DNA from: Defluviitaleaceae bacterium
Lineage (GTDB): Bacteria; Bacillota; Clostridia; Lachnospirales; WRAX01
NCBI GenBank assembly: GCA_009787945.1
Contig: WQSI01000087.1
Coordinates: forward strand, 1 to 7,226
Length of the DNA: 7,226 bases
Reading direction: 5' to 3'
Shown piece by piece: positions 1-3,981 of this stretch. Position 1 is the first letter of the stretch, and each line of letters begins with the position of its first letter. The notes below the pieces were generated by a model. The model was not told the DNA's origin. It saw only the letters and a list, made by a program, of their open reading frames with translations, and searched no databases. The translations under genes were made by a program, and so were the position numbers.

Positions 1-294
1 CCCGCCATAAAAAACCATGCCGCCAAAAACCCGCCGCAAAAATAGCAAGGGATGTTGGCTGAACAAATGGCTGTTTTCTAGCACCCAAGGGAGTTGCACG
101 AGGGCGTATACAAAAACGCCCCCCACAAGCAAACCTGCACCGAGAATAACAATGCCCATTAACAAGTCATTAAAGTCCATATTATAGCGTTTAGCCCGCG
201 TGTTGGCGACTATTGCCGCCACAAACAAAGCGATAATGCCCATGACTTGATACATAGGGAATTCTCTGCCAAGAATTTCAAATGATGGGAACAT
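1..294 (-). CDS. lgt: Lgt-like (prolipoprotein diacylglyceryl transferase family) protein, N-terminal part only
   Basis: The first 98 codons of a polytopic membrane protein; the rest lies beyond the left edge of the window. It begins MFPSFEILG and has a hydrophobic segment at residues 14-30, a basic stretch NTRAKRYNMD at 31-40, and a second hydrophobic segment at about 43-67. It ends in GGMVFYGG (91-98), which matches the first conserved block of Lgt, where most enzymes read GG-x-x-F-(H/Y)-GG. Lgt transfers a diacylglyceryl group from phosphatidylglycerol to the lipobox cysteine of pre-lipoproteins in the cytoplasmic membrane. Two usual features look different: the Arg of the Gly-x-Arg segment in the second helix appears to be Val60, and the His often found before GG is Tyr96. 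It may therefore be a divergent paralogue rather than the housekeeping enzyme. The ATG sits 3 nt after the stop of the upstream gene, with only a weak GAGATGGG ribosome site inside that gene, which suggests translational coupling. Family assignment is fairly secure; enzymatic activity is not. Confidence 0.75.
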   Translation of the reverse strand, partial: MFPSFEILGREFPMYQVMGIIALFVAAIVANTRAKRYNMDFNDLLMGIVILGAGLLVGGVFVYALVQLPWVLENSHLFSQHPLLFLRRVFGGMVFYGG

Positions 295-297
295 GGA

Positions 298-657
298 TTA
301 CAAACCCATCTCAAAAAGGATTTCATCAATCATGCGGTCAAACCATAGCGGGTCGTTAAAGTTGATTTCTTCCATAATGATAGCGAAGCAAGCAATACAT
401 GCAACCAACCAACCTAGAGAGAACACCAAACCAACGATTGAGAAAATAAGCCCAGCGGTTAATTTGCCGCCTTTGAAGCCTTTACCGCGGGCAACCAAGG
501 CAAGAATTATACCAGTGATACCAAATGGGATGCCGCCCCACACAAGAAAGGTCACAAAACCGATGATACCTAAAATGAGTGATGCTGTTGCCAGCCCATC
601 ACCAGGTTGTTTGGTTGGTGTTGAAAAAGTGGGCTGTTGCCCAGGAAACTGACTCAT
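298..657 (-). CDS. DUF4190-type small membrane protein, copy 1 of 3
   Basis: A 119-residue membrane protein of unknown function, third in transcription order of a tandem family. It starts MSQFPGQQ, followed by a short Pro/Thr/Gln-rich tail to residue 20. The segment GDGLATASLILGI (19-31) is typical of the DUF4190 family. A long hydrophobic stretch (about 23-56) may form one or two helices. A Lys/Arg/Gly loop (57-65) is probably cytoplasmic, and a last helix (about 67-94) carries Cys87 and Cys90 as WLVACIAC. Unlike its two neighbours it has an acidic, amphipathic C-terminal tail (95-119). The start is supported by AGGAGG 7 nt upstream. The gene ends 3 nt before the Lgt-like gene, which is the strongest sign of a functional link. 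No enzymatic motif is visible, and 'DUF4190' rests on pattern recognition only. Confidence 0.85.
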   Translation of the reverse strand: MSQFPGQQPTFSTPTKQPGDGLATASLILGIIGFVTFLVWGGIPFGITGIILALVARGKGFKGGKLTAGLIFSIVGLVFSLGWLVACIACFAIIMEEINFNDPLWFDRMIDEILFEMGL

Positions 658-687
658 TACTATTCCTCCTAAATTTTAACAAATTAA

Positions 688-718
688 TTTGCAAGGGCGA
701 AGGAACCGCCCCTGCAAA
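688..718 (-). repeat. GC-rich inverted repeat (hairpin) between DUF4190 genes
   Basis: A 12-bp stem (688-699 with 707-718) with one G-U wobble and a 7-nt loop, core GCAGGGGCG / CGCCCTTGC on the minus strand. It lies 18 nt after the stop of DUF4190 copy 2 and 30 nt before the start of copy 1. It is followed by AAATTAATTT rather than a run of T, so it is a poor intrinsic terminator on this strand. Its GC-rich core stands out from the AT-rich spacer and resembles short palindromic intergenic repeats of clostridial genomes. It could also stabilise the upstream message or adjust relative expression. Confidence 0.6.
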
Positions 719-736
719 ATTTTAAACCGCAAAGCA

Positions 737-1033
737 TTAGAGGCTGAGGAGAGTGCCGCAGCCAATGCACGCAACACAAGACACGAAAGCAAGACCCCAA
801 ATCGCGATGCTTACAATGGACAAGATGAAGCCGATTTGCGCTTTGCTTCCAGTGTATCCCATTTCAAGGGCTTGCTTTCTGAAGATAAACATGCCGATTG
901 CCCAAAGTGGGCTTAGCGCTATGGCAAGAATACCGAAAACAAGGGCTAAAGTTGCCTTGTCATCCCCTGGTGGCGGACCATGCCCGAAAGGTGGTGGCGT
1001 TGCGCCGTTTTGTTGGTCTGGAAATTGGCTCAT
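737..1033 (-). CDS. DUF4190-type small membrane protein, copy 2 of 3
   Basis: A 98-residue paralogue of the flanking genes, function unknown. It starts MSQFPDQQ and has a Pro/Gly-rich linker (11-24) ending PPGDD. Hydrophobic segment 27-51 is followed by a charged loop (RKQALEMGYTGSK, 52-64) and a last helix (about 66-90). That helix ends FVSCVACIGC, with Cys86, Cys89 and Cys92. The basic loop implies, by the positive-inside rule, that the last helix runs from cytoplasm to outside, putting the cysteines near the outer face. AAGGAGG lies 7 nt upstream of the ATG. It is separated from copy 3 by 38 nt without a terminator and from copy 1 by 79 nt containing a hairpin, so co-transcription is likely. 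The loop is less basic than in copy 1 and there is almost no C-terminal tail. Confidence 0.83.
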   Translation of the reverse strand: MSQFPDQQNGATPPPFGHGPPPGDDKATLALVFGILAIALSPLWAIGMFIFRKQALEMGYTGSKAQIGFILSIVSIAIWGLAFVSCVACIGCGTLLSL

Positions 1034-1071
1034 ACAAAAACCTCCTTAAAATATGTAAATTATATTGCTGA

Positions 1072-1401
1072 CTACAGGAAAGGTATTGCGCAAAAAGGCG
1101 CGCAAGCACAGGCGAAACAGGCAACCCAAAACAGACCACCCAACACCATTCCGATGATGGAACATATAAGTCCGCCAGTAACTTTTCCGCTAGAATTACC
1201 TTGGCTTTTTGCAGAAACAGCCAAGCCTATGCCAATGCCGCCAATAATCACTTCTAAAAACGGAATTGGATTAAATGGGAAAATTGCAATGGCAATAATT
1301 CCCAGCACAAGAGCGGCTGTCGCCATGCCATCCCCAGGCGGCTTGCTGTAATAGTGGGGTGGGGGAGTATATGGCGGTGGTTGGTTAGGAAATTGGCTCA
1401 T
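1072..1401 (-). CDS. DUF4190-type small membrane protein, copy 3 of 3
   Basis: A 109-residue paralogue and the first of the trio to be transcribed; function unknown. The N-terminus MSQFPNQ leads into a Pro/Tyr-rich, probably disordered tail (8-22). The family segment PPGDGMATAALVLGI follows at 21-35. Hydrophobic stretch 26-63 is followed by a small polar loop with Lys65 and Lys73, then a last helix (about 75-100) ending WVACFACACAPFC. The C-terminal helix holds Cys80, Cys95, Cys98, Cys100 and Cys104, the richest cysteine cluster of the three. AGGAGG lies 6 nt before the ATG. A good promoter directly upstream (1428-1456) gives a leader of only about 20 nt, so the trio and the Lgt-like gene can be expressed apart from bioY. 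Confidence 0.84.
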   Translation of the reverse strand: MSQFPNQPPPYTPPPHYYSKPPGDGMATAALVLGIIAIAIFPFNPIPFLEVIIGGIGIGLAVSAKSQGNSSGKVTGGLICSIIGMVLGGLFWVACFACACAPFCAIPFL

Positions 1402-1427
1402 AACGCACCTCCTAAGAATATTTTCAA

Positions 1428-1456
1428 ATTATATCACATCTTTTGTCGAATTACAA
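1428..1456 (-). promoter_or_regulatory. Extended -10 promoter for the DUF4190 trio
   Basis: On the minus strand there is a perfect TATAAT (1428-1433) preceded by TGA, giving an extended -10 TGnTATAAT. A -35-like TTGTAA (1451-1456) lies 17 bp upstream. Transcription would start near 1421, about 20 nt before the ATG of DUF4190 copy 3. There is no intrinsic terminator between the bioY stop and this promoter, so readthrough from the upstream operon is also possible. Confidence 0.7.
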
Positions 1457-1475
1457 TAGTTATTTATAATTTGCA

Positions 1476-2006
1476 TTAAATGGAAATACCGCTTTTAATA
1501 ATGGCATGGCGCAAAACCCTACCCACTGCCACAACCAACCCTATTTGGATTAGCGACGAGATTATAAATGGTGAAACAGTAACGGTTAAAGCTTGACCCA
1601 CAGTCACTTCTTGGTAGATGGCGAAAAACACGCCGCCAAGGAACAACATAAACCCAGTAGCCGCGGTAATTACAGCACCCCACATAATGGGGCTGTTTTT
1701 TCTCCCTGCAAATCCCGCCGCAATGGCTAAAATGGGAAACGCTAGTATAAACCCGCCTGTTGGCCCAAATAGAACGCTTAATCCACTACGAAATTGAGCA
1801 AACACAGGCACGCCAACCGCACCGATTAATATGTAGATTAGAACCGCGATAGCACCCTTCTTCCAGCCCAAAATCAAGCCTGTTAGGGCAACGGCGAAGG
1901 TTTGTAATGTAAAAGGTACGCCGCCTATTAGCGGAACGCTAACTTGTGCGCAAACAGCGATAATTGCTGTAAAAAATCCAATATGTGCTATATCCTTAAT
2001 TTTCAT
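1476..2006 (-). CDS. bioY: BioY-family ECF transporter S component (biotin uptake)
   Basis: A 176-residue integral membrane protein with about six helices, the usual BioY length. BioY is the substrate-binding S component of energy-coupling-factor transporters and normally captures biotin. Family landmarks are VPFTLQTFAV (30-39), LTGLILGWKKG (41-51), YILIGAVGVPVFA (58-70) and GPTGGF (81-86). The usual late motif P-[FY]-[IL]-P-G-D-L-I-K is here PFIISSLIQ (146-154), so the conserved Asp and Lys are Ser151 and Gln154; these positions are known to contact biotin in the family. The start overlaps the end of the DUF454 gene by 11 nt, with GGGAG about 10 nt upstream, so translation is probably coupled. 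No EcfA or EcfT gene is visible, so it would need a shared energising module. No BirA-type operator was recognised. Family is secure; biotin specificity is less so. Confidence 0.9.
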   Translation of the reverse strand: MKIKDIAHIGFFTAIIAVCAQVSVPLIGGVPFTLQTFAVALTGLILGWKKGAIAVLIYILIGAVGVPVFAQFRSGLSVLFGPTGGFILAFPILAIAAGFAGRKNSPIMWGAVITAATGFMLFLGGVFFAIYQEVTVGQALTVTVSPFIISSLIQIGLVVAVGRVLRHAIIKSGISI

Positions 2007-2559
2007 TTTTTAAATGCTCCCTAATACCATATACGACGATTATCGCAGAAAGTATGCTACCTGTTACGATTAAAAAAATAAAATCAAATCGTGTGTCTGC
2101 TAAAAACAGCCCAATACCTAGCCAAATCCAGCATAAAGCCACGCTAAATAAATTATATTTTAGACCGTAAAGCCCAATGTCAGGAGGGCGTTTTTTTGCC
2201 ATAAAAATATGTATGGTGACGATGACACCAACTGTCGGCACAAGAATCTGAAGCCATATCAACGGAATTAGTGTAATAGAAAACAGCATCCCCGCCCACA
2301 TAAAGGCGCAAGTGCGCAATTTGTACGCTGTGGGCATGCCCCTTTTGTTGTAATAATTATCCAAATAAGGCCCAAGGAATTTACTGCGTAAAAGCCATGC
2401 CTGCATTTTTGGGTTTACACGGGCAAAAAGCATAGATGCCAGAATGAGAAAAGGCGTTGTGGGCAAGCCTGGTATAAACCTGTTCACAACGCCAATTATC
2501 ACACACATCATCCCCAAAATATTAAACAAAACCTTTTTAAAGGGGCTAACATTTTTCAA
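1996..2559 (-). CDS. DUF454 (YbaN-type) membrane protein with extra C-terminal helices
   Basis: A 187-residue inner-membrane protein. Its first 120 residues match the DUF454 family: a first helix at 9-26, then IPGLPTTPFLILASMLFAR (29-47), the family's signature LPTTPF block, then a helical hairpin at 84-119. Residues about 121-187 form an extension not usual in this family, with two further hydrophobic segments (about 136-154 and 158-178) and a charged tail REHLKNEN. The start codon is TTG, chosen because an in-frame stop lies two codons upstream (TAA ATC TTG) and AAGGAA is 9 nt before it. That ribosome site overlaps the stop of the Dps gene, implying coupling. The 3' end overlaps bioY by 11 nt. 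Biochemical function is unknown for the family. Confidence 0.85.
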   Translation of the reverse strand: MKNVSPFKKVLFNILGMMCVIIGVVNRFIPGLPTTPFLILASMLFARVNPKMQAWLLRSKFLGPYLDNYYNKRGMPTAYKLRTCAFMWAGMLFSITLIPLIWLQILVPTVGVIVTIHIFMAKKRPPDIGLYGLKYNLFSVALCWIWLGIGLFLADTRFDFIFLIVTGSILSAIIVVYGIREHLKNEN

Positions 2560-2572
2560 GATTTACCATTCC

Positions 2573-3004
2573 TTACTTAACGGATTGCTTAAACATCCAA
2601 ACATGCTTTTCAAAAGTGGTGATTGTACCGATGAATAGGTCAGCAGAGGACTCATCATCTTCACCTTGGGCAATTGCAATGCCTTTTTTCAACTCTTCTG
2701 TCATTAAAGTGTAATCTTTAATTAGTGTGTTAAAAATGTCTTTTGGCGTCACTTCGTTGCCTTCTTCTTTGATTTCTGCAAGGTTTAGATACTCTTTCAT
2801 AGTGGATGCAGGCGTGCCTCCGATAGAAAGCAGACGCTCAGCAAACTCGTCAAGAAGCCCCGTCATTTCGTCATACAGCTCTTCATACTTCTCGTGCATG
2901 GGCAAAAACAGCGGACCTTCCACAAACCAGTGAAAACGGTGAAGCTTAATGTACATCACTGCAAAATCTGAAATGCGTTTGTTCATAAAATCTTTCAAAG
3001 CCAT
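2573..3004 (-). CDS. dps: Dps-family ferritin-like DNA-protection/iron-storage protein
   Basis: A 143-residue four-helix ferritin-like protein of the Dps type, which forms hollow 12-mers that oxidise Fe(II) with H2O2 and store iron in the cytoplasm. The inter-subunit ferroxidase ligands are visible in family spacing: His25 (FHW), His37 (LPMHEKYEELYDE), then Asp52 and Glu56 (LLDEFAERLLSIGG). The GTPASTMKEYL segment (63-73) after the second helix is also typical. The start was set at the ATG at 3004, which has GAGGA 9 nt upstream. The open frame continues 18 codons further, but that part overlaps the promoter -10 and begins at a TTG inside it. The protein lacks the basic N-terminal tail used for DNA binding by E. 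coli Dps, so ferroxidase and storage are more certain than DNA binding. It heads the minus-strand operon. Confidence 0.92.
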   Translation of the reverse strand: MALKDFMNKRISDFAVMYIKLHRFHWFVEGPLFLPMHEKYEELYDEMTGLLDEFAERLLSIGGTPASTMKEYLNLAEIKEEGNEVTPKDIFNTLIKDYTLMTEELKKGIAIAQGEDDESSADLFIGTITTFEKHVWMFKQSVK

Positions 3005-3046
3005 GGGAAATCTTCCTCTCTTGTTTAAAAATTTAACCACCACTCT

Positions 3047-3075
3047 ATTATACAACAATTAATCGCAAAATGGAA
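3047..3075 (-). promoter_or_regulatory. Promoter of the dps-DUF454-bioY operon
   Basis: A perfect TATAAT (3047-3052) on the minus strand lies 43 nt before the dps ATG, giving a leader of about 35 nt. At 17-bp spacing the -35 position reads TTCCAT, a poor match to TTGACA. This suggests dependence on an activator or a weak basal level. No clear PerR or Fur operator could be recognised. Confidence 0.6.
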
Positions 3076-3096
3076 TAGGTAAATGAAATTTTTTCT

Positions 3097-3130
3097 GGAA
3101 AACCTTTCCTGAAGTACGCCTGATGACTTC
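3097..3130. other. Paired small dyads in the divergent intergenic region
   Basis: Two adjacent perfect 5-bp dyads lie between the divergent promoters: GGAAA-ACC-TTTCC (3097-3109) and GAAGT-N10-ACTTC (3111-3130). They end 16 bp before the purC -35 box. They could be regulator sites, but short dyads also occur by chance and no known operator consensus was matched. The whole 271-nt gap between dps and purC otherwise holds the two promoters and the purC leader. Confidence 0.3.
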
Positions 3131-3145
3131 CGAGCAAATTTCCTG

Positions 3146-3174
3146 TTGACATTTTTCTGGCTATGGATTATAAT
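3146..3174 (+). promoter_or_regulatory. Perfect consensus sigma-A promoter of the purC-glmS-glnA operon
   Basis: TTGACA (3146-3151) and TATAAT (3169-3174) are separated by exactly 17 bp, a 12/12 match to the vegetative consensus. Transcription should start near 3181, leaving a leader of about 95 nt before the purC ATG. Such a strong basal promoter implies that any control acts by repression or in the leader RNA. No canonical purine riboswitch core was recognised in the leader. Confidence 0.9.
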
Positions 3175-3182
3175 AACATTAT

Positions 3183-3198
3183 TGAACAAAGGTGTTCA
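3183..3198 (+). promoter_or_regulatory. 5'-proximal stem-loop at the start of the purC leader
   Basis: A perfect dyad TGAACA-AAGG-TGTTCA begins about 2 nt after the predicted transcription start. In RNA it forms a 5-6 bp stem. If the closing A-U pair is open, the loop is the hexamer AAAGGU, with A at position 1 and G at position 4. It could be an operator, a message-stabilising 5' hairpin or half of an ANTAR-type antiterminator. Its 3' side contains the AGGTG that could serve as ribosome site for the small leader ORF. Confidence 0.45.
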
Positions 3199-3202
3199 TT
3201 GG

Positions 3203-3283
3203 ATGGTGGAGCAGAGGGCTTTTTTGGTTTCTGGCTTGTTGTTCGATGAGCGTCTTTTTCGTTGGGAGGGTTTTTATGAGTGA
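3203..3283 (+). CDS. Possible 26-codon leader ORF overlapping the purC start
   Basis: An ATG-started ORF of 26 codons runs through the purC leader and ends at a TGA (3281-3283), 8 nt inside purC in another frame. AAAGGTG lies 8 nt before the ATG and could be its ribosome site, although it sits in the leader stem-loop. The peptide (start MVEQRAFLVSGLLFDE) shows no run of one amino acid of the kind used in classical attenuation and matches nothing I recognise. Its overlap with the purC start would allow translational coupling, but a chance ORF is quite possible. Confidence 0.25.
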   Translation: MVEQRAFLVSGLLFDERLFRWEGFYE

Positions 3284-3977
3284 GGTTTTGTTAAAGGGCA
3301 AGTCTAAGGTTGTGAGGCAGGGTGTTTGTGATGACAGCCTTGTTATTGAATTTTTAGACTGTGTGACCGCTTTTAATGGCGACAAGAAGGCGGAGTTTGT
3401 GGGAAAAGGCGCGTTGTGCGCCGCAATATCGGGTATTATTTTTCGTCATCTTGAAAAGCATGGGATAAAGACCCATTTGATTAAGGATGTGAGCGAAACT
3501 TCCGTGTCGGTTAAAAAGGCGGACATTATACCTGTAGAGGTTGTTGTGCGCAATAAGTCGGCTGGTGGTTTTGCCAAAAAATACGGTGTGGATGAGGGGT
3601 CTAGCCTTAAAAATGTGGTTGTAGAGTTTAGCTATAAAAGCGACACCCTAGGCGACCCATTAATGAACGAAAGCCAAATAACCGCCCTTGGGCTGGCTGA
3701 CCAGTCGGAGCTTAGAGATATGGCGGATGAAGCCTTAAAAATTAACCAGCTGTTAGTGAATTTTTTTGCCAGTGTTGGCATAGAATTAGCGGACTTCAAG
3801 TTGGAGTTCGGCAGATACCAGGATGAAATTATCCTATGTGACGAGATTTCGCCAGATTCGTGCCGTTTATGGGATATTGCGACAGGCGAAAGGTTGGACA
3901 AAGACCGTTTTCGGCGGGATTTGGGCGATTTGTTGGAAGGTTATGCCGAAGTGTTTAATAGACTAAATTCGAGGTGA
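3276..3977 (+). CDS. purC: Phosphoribosylaminoimidazole-succinocarboxamide synthase (SAICAR synthetase)
   Basis: A 233-residue cytoplasmic enzyme, usual length, that joins CAIR and aspartate using ATP to give SAICAR in de novo purine synthesis. Visible landmarks are the N-terminal nucleotide-binding loop LLKGKSKVV (5-13), TAFNGDKKAEFVGKGAL (31-47), signature 1 IIPVEVVVRN (84-93), GDPLMNE (126-132), signature 2 LADFKLEFG (171-179), DEISPDSCRLWD (189-200) and FRRDLGD (212-218). The usual AGS after signature 1 is AGG (96-98). The ATG at 3276 was chosen over the GTG at 3192: it has GGGAGGG 5 nt upstream and starts where family members start, whereas the longer frame would add an unlikely hydrophobic 28-residue extension. 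It is the first gene after the consensus promoter and ends 4 nt before glmS. It stands apart from other pur genes. Confidence 0.95.
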   Translation: MSEVLLKGKSKVVRQGVCDDSLVIEFLDCVTAFNGDKKAEFVGKGALCAAISGIIFRHLEKHGIKTHLIKDVSETSVSVKKADIIPVEVVVRNKSAGGFAKKYGVDEGSSLKNVVVEFSYKSDTLGDPLMNESQITALGLADQSELRDMADEALKINQLLVNFFASVGIELADFKLEFGRYQDEIILCDEISPDSCRLWDIATGERLDKDRFRRDLGDLLEGYAEVFNRLNSR

Positions 3978-3981
3978 TTTT

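Noticed and set aside
753..1351. Plus-strand open frames opposite the DUF4190 genes
   Set aside because: The minus-strand genes have AGGAGG sites, shared MSQFP starts and family similarity; the plus-strand frames have none of these.
3005..3058. 18-residue N-terminal extension of Dps starting at TTG (3058)
   Set aside because: The TTG touches the promoter -10 TATAAT, so it cannot be translated from that transcript; the ATG at 3004 has its own ribosome site.
3169..3183. PerR-like operator TTATAAT-N-ATTATAA over the purC promoter
   Set aside because: ATAAT and ATTAT are present but with a 3-nt spacer and poor match outside; such dyads are expected around an AT-rich -10 box.
3184..3197. Gram-positive LexA (SOS) box
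   Set aside because: The half sites GAAC and GTTC are present but separated by 6 nt, whereas the box needs 4.
3239..3246. PurR box (CGAAC type) in the leader
   Set aside because: A single GTTCG is present without the second inverted partner at proper distance, and it lies downstream of the promoter.
3192..3275. GTG-started 28-residue N-terminal extension of PurC
   Set aside because: It is hydrophobic, absent from the family, and the ATG at 3276 has a strong GGGAGGG site 5 nt upstream.
3181..3275. Purine (guanine) riboswitch in the purC leader
   Set aside because: None of the conserved loop or junction segments of that class could be found, and the leader is short for aptamer plus expression platform.
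3978..3981. glmS ribozyme upstream of glmS
   Set aside because: Only 4 nt separate purC and glmS, and no ribozyme core could fit.
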